From positions 1 to 27,404 of the forward strand of contig JAUSHA010000037.1 of the NCBI GenBank assembly GCA_030648815.1: a DNA stretch of 27,404 nt, written 5' to 3'. The notes under the pieces were generated by a model that was given only the letters and a program-made list of their open reading frames with translations, was not told where the DNA came from and ran no database searches. A program made the position numbers and the translations under genes. Positions within the stretch are counted from its first letter, which is position 1; each line of letters begins with the position of its first letter. This stretch comes from a bacterium (GTDB lineage: Bacteria > Patescibacteriota > Minisyncoccia > Minisyncoccales > MHMH01). Of the stretch, positions 14,355 to 22,935 are shown one piece after another.

Positions 14355-15466
14355 TTTTTAAAATTCTCCAAGTGTTCATTTTTTACTCGGAAACCGGCGG
14401 CTTGGGGATGGCCGCCGTAAGTATCTAAATATTTGGAGCAATGGATCATCGACTTTACCCCGTCAATTCCCTTAGGGGTTCTCACGGCTCCTTGAGAATC
14501 TTTTTCCCTTTGGCTGTATAAAAAAACCGGCTTTTTGTAAAGATTGCAGATTCTGGAAGAAGCAGGGCCGGCCATTAAAATGGGCCAATCCTTATCTCCT
14601 TCAAAAATTATGGAATCGCCAGTTTTCCTTAAAATCTTCTTCTCCACTTCTTCGGTAATCTCCCTTATTCTCTGCTGGCGGATGTAAGATTTTTCAATAA
14701 GCTCTTCGGCTAAGTGCTCCGCTTCTTCCATTGAAGTCGAGGTCAAGAGAACATATGCTTCATTATGATGATTTTCAAGGGTGCCGGCGGCATGGCAAGC
14801 CGAAATTATCTTTTGTGCGATAGAACGCGAAGTATCCCTCTGATTTTTTATAAAAATCTTGAGGCCCGGGCGGAAAGTATTTTTCAAAGAAGCTAATCCC
14901 AAGGTTATGATTTCTATATTATCTTCTTCCTCTATCATCATATCGGCTACGGTTGCCAAACCCGCCAATTCCAGAAAATTATTTCTCAAAACCGGCGTCA
15001 TTTTTTTGTCCATTAAAGTTTCGGCTAATTTAAAAACCACGCCGGCCGCAGCAAACTCCTTAAAGGGATATTTATCGTCTTTTCGTTTCGGATTAACAAT
15101 GATTGAGGCAGACGGTAATTTTTTTAAAACCTCGTGGTGGTCAACGATCATTACTTCAAAGCCAAGGCGCTTGGCTAATTTAACTTCCTCAAAATTTCCT
15201 ATACCCAAGTCTACGGTAATGAACAAAGCCGGTACATATTTCTTCAGATAATCTAGGGCGTTCTTATTTATACCGTAACCTTCGGTTTCTCTGTCGGGAA
15301 AATAGACGGCCGAAACTTCTCCCCCTAAACTCATGATGCATTCCTTCAGAATGATAACCGAACCAACGCCGTCCATATCGGCGTCGCCATAAATAATAAT
15401 CCTCTCTTTTTTCTTAATCGCTTTCTTAATCCTCTCCGCCGCCTTTTTTATATTTTTTATTTCCAT
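14327..15466 (-). CDS. RecJ-like DHH/DHHA1 phosphoesterase
   Basis: Family members are Mn-dependent exonucleases or nanoRNases in the cytoplasm. Motifs: DADMDG at 28-33, VDLGIGN with D86, DHH at 109-111, GLATVADMM near residue 170 and the DHHA1 motif GGHPQAAG at 351-358. The order and the 379-aa length fit the RecJ core, but the OB-fold domain present in E. coli RecJ (577 aa) is absent, so ssDNA specificity is an inference and a short-oligonucleotide hydrolase is possible. The gene starts 18 bases after the pgk stop and overlaps nadE, placing it inside the long operon. Confidence 0.88.
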   Translation of the reverse strand: MEIKNIKKAAERIKKAIKKKERIIIYGDADMDGVGSVIILKECIMSLGGEVSAVYFPDRETEGYGINKNALDYLKKYVPALFITVDLGIGNFEEVKLAKRLGFEVMIVDHHEVLKKLPSASIIVNPKRKDDKYPFKEFAAAGVVFKLAETLMDKKMTPVLRNNFLELAGLATVADMMIEEEDNIEIITLGLASLKNTFRPGLKIFIKNQRDTSRSIAQKIISACHAAGTLENHHNEAYVLLTSTSMEEAEHLAEELIEKSYIRQQRIREITEEVEKKILRKTGDSIIFEGDKDWPILMAGPASSRICNLYKKPVFLYSQREKDSQGAVRTPKGIDGVKSMIHCSKYLDTYGGHPQAAGFRVKNEHLENFKKCLIEYFQK

Positions 15467-15484
15467 AAGATTGACACCAATACA

Positions 15485-16567
15485 CTATTCAAGCGCTTCA
15501 AGGCCGGGAAGAGTTTCACCGGAGAGAAACTCCAACATGGCGCCGCCGCCGGTGGAAACATGGCTGAATTTATCGGCTAATCCCAAATGATTAACAAATT
15601 CCGTGGTTTCCCCTCCTCCGGCAACCGAATATGCGCCGGACTCAATAATCGCTTTGACCAATTCTTTGGTTCCGCCGGCAAACTCTTCTTCCTCAATTTT
15701 ACCGAGAGGGCCCGACCAAAAAACGGTTTTCGCTTCCATGATTTTCGTCCTAAACAACTTAACGGTTTCCGGCCCGACGTCTTTGCCGCCGCCGATCTCA
15801 TCAATCGGGGCTATTATTTTTTCGGGATATCTGAATTTAAAATTTTTCTGGTCAATCTCTTTTTTAATTAAACCGCTGATTAAAATAAAATCGGCAACTT
15901 CGGAAATCTTATCAATAACTTTAGATTTATCTTCCACCTTTTTCCCGCCGATAACCGCCACCAAAGGCTTTGCCGGATTTGTGCTTAACCTGGTTAAGCA
16001 CAACACTTCTTTTTCCAATAAAAGGCCGGCTCCTGACAGCAAAAATTTTGGAATGCCGACTATGGAAGCGTGGGCTCTGTGAGATGCGCCGAAAGCGTCA
16101 TTAATATAAATGTCGCCTAATTTGGAAAGTTCTTTAGCAAAATTTTCGTCGTTCTCCTCTTCTTCTTTACGGAATCTTAAATTTTCCAAAAGCAAAACTT
16201 CGCCCGGCAGCATTTCTTTAGTCCATTTTTCAATTTCAATGCCCGTGCAATCAGAGGCTTTGGCTATGGAAATATCCAAGTATTCCGCCAGCTTATCCTG
16301 CACGGGAGTTAGTCTAAACTCCTCCGCTACTTTTCCTTCCGGCCCGCCCCCATAACTGCGGGCGAGGCTCGCCTCAAGGGGCGGCCTGCCCAGATGACTC
16401 ATTAAAATTACCCTGGCTCCTTTTTCTATCAGATACTCAATAGTTGGGATAGTTTTTTTAATTCTGAAGTCATCTAAAATTTCCCCCTTATCAGAAAGCG
16501 GGACATTAAAATCGCATCTGACTAAAACTCGCTTATTTTTAACATCGAAATCTTTTAGAGTTTTCAT
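15485..16567 (-). CDS. pgk: Phosphoglycerate kinase with in-frame repeat insertion
   Basis: Glycolytic enzyme converting 1,3-bisphosphoglycerate and ADP to 3-phosphoglycerate and ATP. Signature RVLVRCDFNVP at 13-23, substrate-binding MSHLGRP at 56-62, then HRAHAS, the GG-x-K motif as VAVIGGKKVEDK, WSGPLGKIE, AGGGETTEF and VSTGGGAMLEFLSG. Length 360 aa against about 390-400 usual: the segment after GGKKVEDK that normally reads GGG(I/M)ANTF and continues is replaced by a shorter, different stretch. Residues about 63-76 (PLEASLARSYGGGP) interrupt the conserved GRP-x-GK loop and are encoded by a palindromic repeat. The ATG 16567 has no strong ribosome-binding site. Gene lies between the TraG-like gene and the recJ-like gene. 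Confidence 0.95.
   Translation of the reverse strand: MKTLKDFDVKNKRVLVRCDFNVPLSDKGEILDDFRIKKTIPTIEYLIEKGARVILMSHLGRPPLEASLARSYGGGPEGKVAEEFRLTPVQDKLAEYLDISIAKASDCTGIEIEKWTKEMLPGEVLLLENLRFRKEEEENDENFAKELSKLGDIYINDAFGASHRAHASIVGIPKFLLSGAGLLLEKEVLCLTRLSTNPAKPLVAVIGGKKVEDKSKVIDKISEVADFILISGLIKKEIDQKNFKFRYPEKIIAPIDEIGGGKDVGPETVKLFRTKIMEAKTVFWSGPLGKIEEEEFAGGTKELVKAIIESGAYSVAGGGETTEFVNHLGLADKFSHVSTGGGAMLEFLSGETLPGLEALE
16342..16390. repeat. Dispersed palindromic element inside pgk
   Basis: Outer arms (GCCCGCCCC near 16342 and GGGGCGGC near 16378) and an inner near-palindrome GGCGAGGCTCGCC (16361-16373). It encodes about PLEASLARSYGGGP. The core GCGAGGCTCGCC at 16362-16373 and the following TCA.GGGGCGGC..CTGC are shared with the element in the TraG-like gene at 16945-16984. 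Confidence 0.8.
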
Positions 16568-16574
16568 GAAATCA

Positions 16575-16618
16575 GCGAATATCGAATCCGCTACGAATTT
16601 ACGAATTCGTATATTCGC
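16575..16618. repeat. Palindromic spacer between the TraG-like gene and pgk
   Basis: The 76-base gap contains GCGAATAT (16575-16582) and ATATTCGC (16611-16618) as outer arms and repeated CGAAT/ATTCG words inside, including the palindrome ACGAATTCGT (16601-16610). Further ATTCG words continue to about 16636. No T-run, no obvious promoter. It is the only sizable gap in the long operon. Confidence 0.65.
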
Positions 16619-16643
16619 GATAAATTAGTTATTCGTTGATTAT

Positions 16644-18527
16644 TTAAAACTTTACTGTTTCGCCGGGTTTTATAATTCCGTTTTCGCTTTCATTTTTTTC
16701 TTCCTTGTCCGCCGTAGCTTTAGCGGAGGCGGGCGATTTCTCCAGCGACTCATCTATGGCCTGCCTTAATTCAGATAAATTAACTTCTCTCCTTTGCGGT
16801 ACCGGTCTATCTGTTTCTCTGTGCCTAGAAGAAAAAGGAACAGTTCTTATGGGCGGTGGGTCAGGCCTGAATTCCTCTTTTTGCGGCACAACAGGAGGAG
16901 GAGACGGTGGAATTTCTTTAATCGGCGGAACCTCCCGCTCAATTTGTGAGCGAGGCTCGCCCCTTTCAGGGGCGGCTTCCTGCACTGGTGCCGGCGCTAC
17001 TGGCACCGGCGCTGGTGTCGGTGCCGGTACTGATGTTGGTACAGACATTACTGGTGCTGGTGCTGCCTCTATCTCCGAAGTTACGGGTTTCTTTGGGCCT
17101 ATGCCCAATTTGGCTCTGCAAGATTTACAATAAACCGGCCTCTTCCCATCTGGAATAAAAGGTACTTTAGTGTCTTTACCGCACATTGAACAGCGCGCAT
17201 CGTAAAGCGTAGGCGCTTCCGGCGCCTGAATAATATCGGGCATATCCATGAGACCAGTCCATTTAGCTATTTTCTCGTCCACTTTCTGACGCGGAGTGCT
17301 GTATCTCTCGCGGGAAATATTGATGATCTTTTCTTTATTCGATTTTTCCAGAGGCGGCAGAGGCGGCAGAGTTTGAGCGGAAAAAGGCCGTCCGGCAACG
17401 CCATCAATCATTAGCTTCAAATAAATATTATATTTTGATAAACCGACCAGATCGGTTGCCAAAAATTCCGGAGTAAATTCCCGCTCCAGCCATTCAGCGT
17501 CTTCAGCTCCCACCCTAAAAGAAATTAACGTCCCGACGTTTCCAAAAACCGCATCCCTTACCTCTTCTTCCATTTGAGTGATATATTGATGGCCCAAAAT
17601 CAAAGCCAGTCTGTATTTTCTAGCTTCCGACAATATGCTTATAAAAGACGAGGTGGCAAAATTCTGAAACTCATCAATGTATAGAAAGAAATCTTTTCTT
17701 TTTTCTTCCGGAATGTCAACTCTCTGCATGGCGGCCAGCTGTAATTTGGTAATCATCAGAGCTCCCAAAAGACGGGAATTATCCTCGCCAATTCTGCCCT
17801 TGGATAAATCCATAATGAGAATCTTCTTTTCGTCCATTATTTTCCTCATATCAATTGAGGATTTGACCTGGCCGATGATATTCCTGATTATGGGGGCCGA
17901 AACAAATTGGCCGATTTTATTTTGGATAGCTGCCGTTGCCTCAACTTCGTATCTTTGAGTATAGCGGGAATATTCCTGCACCCAGAAGGCCTTAATTACC
18001 GGGTCGGTAACTTTTTCAATAACTTTCTTGCGGTACTCCACATCGGAAAGCATTCTATTGACGCCCAAAAGAGTGGCTTCGGGATATTCCAATAAAGCCA
18101 GAATGCAGTTATTCAAAATATATTCCATACGGGCCGACCAAACATCGGGCCAAATTTTCTTAAAAACTCCCATTAAACCGCCGGCCACCAAGTGCCTGTG
18201 CGCAACATCAACCTTTTCCATAATATTAAAGGCTATGGGATATTCAATGTCAGCCGGATTAAAATAAATTACATCGTTAATTCTGTCCGCCGGAATGTAA
18301 TCCAATAACTCTTCGGCCGCTTCGCCGTGAGGATCGACAAAACCGATGCCGTGCCCCGCCTGAATATCCTGAACGGCCATATTTTTAATCATTACGGTTT
18401 TGCCCATGCCGGTTTTACCGATAACGTAAAAATGACGGCGTCTGTCGTCTATTTTTATTCCAAATTTGCGTCTCATATTCCTAAAAGTAGTCTCGGCAAA
18501 AAAGTTTATTCCGTTAGGTTCTGGCAT
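16644..18527 (-). CDS. TraG/VirD4-type (type IV secretion-like) DNA-translocation ATPase with zinc motif and Pro-rich tail
   Basis: FtsK/HerA-superfamily ATPase of 627 aa. Walker A GKTGMGKT at 37-44, VDPHGEA at 64-70, Walker B FFLYIDEFQNF at 280-290, then ILGHQYITQM (a TraG/TraD motif) and a C-terminal core ending near residue 430. Next come four Cys, C446, C449, C467 and C470 (CSMCG...CKSC), a probable zinc ribbon, and a Pro/Ala-rich tail (about 485-570). It lacks its own N-terminal membrane segments, which VirD4/TraG proteins usually have; the gene just upstream encodes a membrane protein that may be the anchor. Two palindromic elements lie in frame in the tail (about 517-530 and 598-608). 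Proposed role: DNA or protein export or chromosome pumping; substrate unknown. Confidence 0.85.
   Translation of the reverse strand: MPEPNGINFFAETTFRNMRRKFGIKIDDRRRHFYVIGKTGMGKTVMIKNMAVQDIQAGHGIGFVDPHGEAAEELLDYIPADRINDVIYFNPADIEYPIAFNIMEKVDVAHRHLVAGGLMGVFKKIWPDVWSARMEYILNNCILALLEYPEATLLGVNRMLSDVEYRKKVIEKVTDPVIKAFWVQEYSRYTQRYEVEATAAIQNKIGQFVSAPIIRNIIGQVKSSIDMRKIMDEKKILIMDLSKGRIGEDNSRLLGALMITKLQLAAMQRVDIPEEKRKDFFLYIDEFQNFATSSFISILSEARKYRLALILGHQYITQMEEEVRDAVFGNVGTLISFRVGAEDAEWLEREFTPEFLATDLVGLSKYNIYLKLMIDGVAGRPFSAQTLPPLPPLEKSNKEKIINISRERYSTPRQKVDEKIAKWTGLMDMPDIIQAPEAPTLYDARCSMCGKDTKVPFIPDGKRPVYCKSCRAKLGIGPKKPVTSEIEAAPAPVMSVPTSVPAPTPAPVPVAPAPVQEAAPERGEPRSQIEREVPPIKEIPPSPPPVVPQKEEFRPDPPPIRTVPFSSRHRETDRPVPQRREVNLSELRQAIDESLEKSPASAKATADKEEKNESENGIIKPGETVKF
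16709..16733. repeat. Palindromic element near the 3' end of the TraG-like gene
   Basis: On the minus strand CCGCCTCCGCT and AGCTACGGCGG pair with small mismatches. It encodes SPASAKATADK (residues about 598-608), an Ala/Ser/Lys insert in the charged tail. The same style of Ala-rich in-frame palindrome occurs in the helicase gene, but the DNA core differs. Confidence 0.65.
16945..16984. repeat. Dispersed palindromic element in the TraG-like gene, second copy of the pgk element
   Basis: Stem CGCCCC / GGGGCG around TTTCA, extended by AGGC/GCTT. Encodes about QEAAPERGEPRSQIE (residues 516-530) in the Pro-rich tail. It shares GCGAGGCTCGCC exactly (16950-16961) with the pgk element, and then TCA.GGGGCGGC with a short gap. 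Confidence 0.8.
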
Positions 18528-18539
18528 AGTCTTTTATTC

Positions 18540-19910
18540 CTACATAGGTAAGCCGGGAGGCGCTTCCCCTCTCTTTGATTCAACGCGCGAAACAAAAGGA
18601 GCCGGAGCAACAACTCTGCCGGGAAAGTGGAAAATAGTGGCCAACTCTTCCGTGTTTAGAACAAAAATAGCAGGCCCCGACGATCTTGGAAATAATGGCG
18701 GCATTCTTTTAGTATAACGAAAAAATAGTCTCCTTTTTCTCAAAAAAATTCGGCGTTTCTCTAAAATGCCCAGCGTGGGAAAAGATATTTTCCCCACAAG
18801 AAAATTAATGGTAATATATTTTTTAATCTTGGTGATCGTCCTGGTCCATGGCCTGGGATTGTTTAAATTTTCCGTGGCGAACTGATTAAAAAAACCGAAG
18901 GGTATGCCCTTGGCTCCGCCAAAATACGAATCCCTTTTGGCCAAATAAATAAATCTTATAAAACAGCTGAAGCATCTTTTGGCAATTTTTTTCTCCACCG
19001 CCTCAACCACATTTTTTTCCCCGGGAGTCAGACGCATTTCGGCAGGAAAAACTTGCTTTTCTTCTGCTTTCTCTTCTTCGGTTTTAGATCCCGGCATCTT
19101 GAGATAAGCAGCTTCATCAAACGCCTCAACTAGAATTGATTTTGGTCCCGGCTTGGCGACTCTTTTAGCTAACCTATCGGCTATCTCCCTTCCCTTGGCA
19201 ACAAAATCACCGTAACCGCCCTCAAATATGCTTTTGACGCTAAGAACCGGGGTGGCCGCAACCTGTATCCAAAGCTGTTCATTGGGACCGAGTTTGGCCA
19301 TTCCTTCCAATAAGGTGGCCATCGGATCAATTCTTTTTTCTTCTTTGGCCGATTCGGTTTCTTCAAAAAAATCGGCATAAGTCTTAATGGGGTAAACCTC
19401 GTCTCTGTTTAAAAAATAGTCGGTACCCCAAATCTCCCAATCTCTATTGGGCGTATCTTGAGGCACATATTTAGTATAATCATCTACTGCGGAAATTTCG
19501 GCTTCAGGATATTGAGAATAGATTGATGACTCAACGGCATTTCTGCGACCCTCGGTGCATCTAACGTAAAGATGCGGCTCGCCTCCCAAGCTTGCCATTT
19601 CCAGCTGAACGGTATCCAAATCCTTGCCTTCAAACCAATACTCAAACCAATCCGGCGGGTCAAAGACATTGCCCCAAATGGCGGAAAAAACCTGCTCCAT
19701 TGATTTTAAGGGCTTTAAAACCTCTTTCGGCATCTTTATCTCCAGTAAGACCTTCTTTTGCCTGAACATCCATATCTCCATTCTCCACCACCTCCAGTAA
19801 AATAAAAAAGGACGCCAAAGAAAGAAAGGCAATGGCGCCCACCACCAAATTTCAATTATATTCCAAATCTTCTCAATAGCGGAAACTATGAATGGTGATA
19901 TTGATTCCAT
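18540..19910 (-). CDS. Membrane-anchored protein paired with the TraG-like ATPase, unknown family
   Basis: Protein of 456 aa. Residues about 15-45 are strongly hydrophobic and Trp-rich (WWWAPLPFFLWRPFLFYWRWW), a probable membrane anchor near the N-terminus. The soluble body includes PDWFEYWFEGKD, VQLEMASLGGEPHLYVR and a helical Glu/Lys-rich segment (KTEEEKAEEKQVF), then a basic region with YLAKRDSYFGGAKGIPFGFF and RPPLFPRSSGPAIFVLNTEEL near the end. I recall proteins of this type encoded next to TraG-like ATPases in CPR genomes, but cannot name a function. The stop is 12 bases before the ATPase start, so they are coexpressed; it may supply the membrane segment the ATPase lacks. No Shine-Dalgarno site is evident before the ATG. 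Confidence 0.8.
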   Translation of the reverse strand: MESISPFIVSAIEKIWNIIEIWWWAPLPFFLWRPFLFYWRWWRMEIWMFRQKKVLLEIKMPKEVLKPLKSMEQVFSAIWGNVFDPPDWFEYWFEGKDLDTVQLEMASLGGEPHLYVRCTEGRRNAVESSIYSQYPEAEISAVDDYTKYVPQDTPNRDWEIWGTDYFLNRDEVYPIKTYADFFEETESAKEEKRIDPMATLLEGMAKLGPNEQLWIQVAATPVLSVKSIFEGGYGDFVAKGREIADRLAKRVAKPGPKSILVEAFDEAAYLKMPGSKTEEEKAEEKQVFPAEMRLTPGEKNVVEAVEKKIAKRCFSCFIRFIYLAKRDSYFGGAKGIPFGFFNQFATENLNNPRPWTRTITKIKKYITINFLVGKISFPTLGILEKRRIFLRKRRLFFRYTKRMPPLFPRSSGPAIFVLNTEELATIFHFPGRVVAPAPFVSRVESKRGEAPPGLPM

Positions 19911-19925
19911 TTTAACGAGGAGACT

Positions 19926-20882
19926 TTAGGCTTTCCTGATAGTATATTCGCCTTCGGAATTTTTAATGAAGTATTTTTGATTCTGCAAATTTAACAAAAC
20001 CGTGCTCGATTTCACCTGTCTTTGTTTTAATACTGCTTGAACTATTTCATCTTTAAGAAGCTGACCGCCGGAATTATTGATAACATTAGCGATAACGTCT
20101 TTGACGAATCCTTGCTCGTAGCCCCATTCTTTTAGGGCATAAAGGCCTCTGCCCACCAAGACAAATCTCTGGTCCTTGATTAATTCATTATGGACCGTCT
20201 GAACCAAAGCCCCGTTTCCGATCAAATCGGCAACTTTAGTAAAGTGAAGGGGTTTTTGTTCTTTTTTCATCACCAAGTAAGCTTTATCTTTGACGCCCCT
20301 GGGATTAATTTCCGGCCAATCGGCTAATCCGTATAAGCCATCGGGACCCTTAAGAATATTTTTGGAAATTTCAATATAGGACAGCAAGACTTCTTTTGGC
20401 AAAGCCATGGGCGTTTTTTCATTTTCCAGCTTGTAGGCAAAGTTATTGATTGATTTTTGGGCAACATTAAGAGCATTTCCGTCAACGGCCCAAAAAGCGT
20501 GGAAATCTTGAGTCTCTCCGTATCTCTGAAACGGTTTTCCGATAGTCAAAAGAAAAGAAACGTGGCTCTTGAAATTTTTACCGCCCAAATCTTGGAGCGC
20601 TAAATCTTCTCTCTTAAGAGAGCCGGCCGTCTTAAAATACTTTAAAAAATCCTGAAAAACATTTTGCACAACAGGCAATGAGATTTTATCTTCCAACCGC
20701 TTTAAGCCATCTTCTTCAATCTGGCGGATTCTTTCTCTCGTTACTCCAAAATCTTCGCCTATGGATTCCAGGGTCTCTTTTTCGTTCTTCAAACCAAAAC
20801 GCCTGGAGATAACTTCCTTGTGTTTGTCAGGCAAATCCTTAAGTAAACTATTACTGCAAATTGTTTGATAATTAAGCGTCAT
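19926..20882 (-). CDS. Sigma-70 region 4-like regulator with HARE-HTH domain
   Basis: The N-terminus (about 16-64) is a sigma region 4 helix-turn-helix: LPDKHKEVISRRFGL then TLESIGEDFGVTRERIRQIE and GLKRLED. Sigma regions 2 and 3 are missing, so it is unlikely to be a working sigma factor. Residues about 203-253 form a HARE-HTH domain (LHFTKVADLIGNGALVQTVHNEL, RFVLVGRGLYALKEWGY) as in RNA polymerase delta subunits, followed by a winged-helix-like C-terminal segment. The combination suggests a transcription-associated or DNA-binding regulator. It lies 17 bases after secF and 15 bases before the membrane protein gene in the long operon. Confidence 0.85.
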   Translation of the reverse strand: MTLNYQTICSNSLLKDLPDKHKEVISRRFGLKNEKETLESIGEDFGVTRERIRQIEEDGLKRLEDKISLPVVQNVFQDFLKYFKTAGSLKREDLALQDLGGKNFKSHVSFLLTIGKPFQRYGETQDFHAFWAVDGNALNVAQKSINNFAYKLENEKTPMALPKEVLLSYIEISKNILKGPDGLYGLADWPEINPRGVKDKAYLVMKKEQKPLHFTKVADLIGNGALVQTVHNELIKDQRFVLVGRGLYALKEWGYEQGFVKDVIANVINNSGGQLLKDEIVQAVLKQRQVKSSTVLLNLQNQKYFIKNSEGEYTIRKA

Positions 20883-20899
20883 ATATCTAATGCTTATAT

Positions 20900-21781
20900 T
20901 TAAGCATGCTTCTTAAATATTGTCAATAGGGGGGCGGCTAAAAGCACCGCAGAATAAGTTCCGGCTATAATTCCGATGATTAAAGCCAGGGAAAAATATT
21001 TCAGAGTTTCCCCGCCAAAAAAGAAAATAGCGAAGAGTGGCAACAGATAACAGAGCGAAGTGTTGAAACATCTGCCCAATGTTTCGTTAATACTTTTATT
21101 AACCGTGTCTTCAAAGGTGACTCCGCTGCCGCCTCTTTTCATGATATTCTCTCTTATCCTGTCAAACACCACGATGACATTATTAATAGAACTTCCGCCG
21201 ATAGTGAGAAGGGCGGTAACTACCGGAATGGAAATTTCCACGCCATAAAATTTACCCAAAATCGCAAAAACTCCAAGAGGTATTAGAATATCGTGGAAAA
21301 GAGAACTCAAAGAAGCCAGGGCATACTCCCATGATCTTATTGGCCTTCTTACTTTCCTAAAAGCCAAAGCGATGTAAAAAACTATGGCGAATAGAGATAC
21401 GGAAATGAGCGTTATCGTTTTTTGCCTTAGTTCCTGACCAATCAAAGAACCCACCGACTCAAAACGTTTTTCCTCAATCGCATCCCGGCCTAATTTCTGA
21501 ATAATTTCTTGGTGAGTATCTTCGCTAATATCTTTCATTCTGATTATTAACCCTTTCTCTCCGGTAGGCTGCAAAGTTAATTGCCCTAAATCCAAACCGG
21601 CCAATTTTTCTCCAATTATTTCATTAGACGGCCTGGCTTCCTTATATTCAATCTCAAGAATACTGCCGCCGGTAAAATCAATCCCCGGTTTTAATCCAAA
21701 CACAGCCAAGCTGATGATACTTGCCAAACTCAATGCTCCGATTATCAAGAAATAAATTTTTTTGTGGCGAATAAAGTTCAT
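20900..21781 (-). CDS. secF: Protein translocase subunit SecF
   Basis: RND-type membrane partner of SecD in proton-driven protein export. Of 293 aa, residues about 10-30 form TM1, then [11 protein letters not shown] marks the first periplasmic domain, and five more TM segments lie from about residue 125. The conserved [18 protein letters not shown] is the SecF TM4 motif. Its ATG (21781) overlaps the metK stop by four bases, a typical coupled ATGA-style junction. Size is normal for SecF. Confidence 0.95.
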   Translation of the reverse strand: MNFIRHKKIYFLIIGALSLASIISLAVFGLKPGIDFTGGSILEIEYKEARPSNEIIGEKLAGLDLGQLTLQPTGEKGLIIRMKDISEDTHQEIIQKLGRDAIEEKRFESVGSLIGQELRQKTITLISVSLFAIVFYIALAFRKVRRPIRSWEYALASLSSLFHDILIPLGVFAILGKFYGVEISIPVVTALLTIGGSSINNVIVVFDRIRENIMKRGGSGVTFEDTVNKSINETLGRCFNTSLCYLLPLFAIFFFGGETLKYFSLALIIGIIAGTYSAVLLAAPLLTIFKKHA

Positions 21782-22935
21782 TTTAAGTATCTCCGCAACT
21801 CTTCAACTTTATCGGTATTTTCCCAAGTGAAGTCCGGGTCTTTTCGGCCGAAGTGGCCGTAGGCCGCGGTTTTTTGATAAATCGGCCTCTTTAAATTGAG
21901 ATGCTCAACAATCTGTTTCGGCCGGAAATCAAATGTTTTTTTGACGATTTCGGCAATTTCATCGTCGGGAATTTTTCCGGTTCCTTCAGTATTAACAAAA
22001 ATTGAAACCGGCTTGGCTATGCCTATACAATAAGCCACCTGAAGTTCGCATTTATCGGCTAATCCGGCCGCGACCACATTTTTAGCCGCATAACGGGCCA
22101 TGTAAGCGCCCGACCTATCTACCTTGGTAATGCACTTTCCTGAAAAACATCCTCCGCCGTGAGCTCCCACTCCGCCGTAAGTATCTACGATAATTTTTCT
22201 TCCGGTTAAACCGGTGTCAGCCGGCGGGCCGCCAAAAACAAATCGGCCGGTTGCATTGATAAAGTACTTGGTATTTTCATCAACTAAATTTCCGACGATG
22301 GGCATGATAACGTGCTCCTTTATATCGGCTCTCAACTTTTCCATGCTAACATCAGCCGAATGATGGGCGGCAATAACGACAGCTTCCACTCTTTTCATTT
22401 TGCCGTCTTCATATTCTACGGTAACTTGCGACTTGCCATCAGGTCTTAAGTAAGACAAGGTGCCGTTCTTTCTTACTTCAGCAAGCTTTTTTGTTAATTT
22501 GTGGGCAAGAACCAAAGTTAAGGGCATAAACTCTTCTGTTTCATTTGTGGCGTAGCCGAACATCAAGCCTTGGTCTCCCGCTCCCTGCTCCTTGTCTTTA
22601 TCCTCATCAACGCCTTGAGCGATATCGGCAGACTGTTCGTGCAAAGTGACTATCACGCCGACATCATCAGCGCAAAAGCCATATTCCTGCTTATCATATC
22701 CTATTTGCCTCAAGACCCGCCTCACGACATCTTGAATGTTAACATAGGCCTTTGTCCTTGCTTCGCCGCCGACTAAAACCAAGCCCGTAGTAACGAAACA
22801 TTCTATGCCGGCGTGGCTATCGGGATCCTGTTTTAACATCTCATCATAAATAGCGTCTGACAGCTGATCGCAAACCTTATCGGGATGGCCCTCGGTCACT
22901 GATTCTGAAGTGAATAAATATTTTTTTACTGCCAT
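21778..22935 (-). CDS. metK: S-adenosylmethionine synthetase
   Basis: Makes SAM from methionine and ATP. Visible motifs: [15 protein letters not shown] (ATP-binding His/Asp/Lys), [11 protein letters not shown], the [12 protein letters not shown] signature and GGGCFSGK-x2-TKVDRSGAY near residues 261-278. In most bacterial enzymes the last motif reads GGGAFSGKD(P)-x-KVDRSAAY; here C263 and C268 replace Ala and Asp, whereas the Lys and the Asp of KVDRS are kept. Length (385 aa) is normal. The gene is sandwiched between secD (overlap 10 bases) and secF (overlap 4 bases), and supplies SAM that the two radical SAM enzymes in the window would need, though that link is only an inference. Confidence 0.95.
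   Translation of the reverse strand: MAVKKYLFTSESVTEGHPDKVCDQLSDAIYDEMLKQDPDSHAGIECFVTTGLVLVGGEARTKAYVNIQDVVRRVLRQIGYDKQEYGFCADDVGVIVTLHEQSADIAQGVDEDKDKEQGAGDQGLMFGYATNETEEFMPLTLVLAHKLTKKLAEVRKNGTLSYLRPDGKSQVTVEYEDGKMKRVEAVVIAAHHSADVSMEKLRADIKEHVIMPIVGNLVDENTKYFINATGRFVFGGPPADTGLTGRKIIVDTYGGVGAHGGGCFSGKCITKVDRSGAYMARYAAKNVVAAGLADKCELQVAYCIGIAKPVSIFVNTEGTGKIPDDEIAEIVKKTFDFRPKQIVEHLNLKRPIYQKTAAYGHFGRKDPDFTWENTDKVEELRRYLK

Noticed and set aside
15603..16082. 159-aa plus-strand open frame across pgk
   Set aside because: Antisense of a conserved enzyme gene with no ribosome-binding site; typical shadow frame.
18541..18590. GGGAGGCGCTTCCC near the end of the membrane protein gene as a further dispersed element
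   Set aside because: Short imperfect palindrome with no shared core with the other elements.
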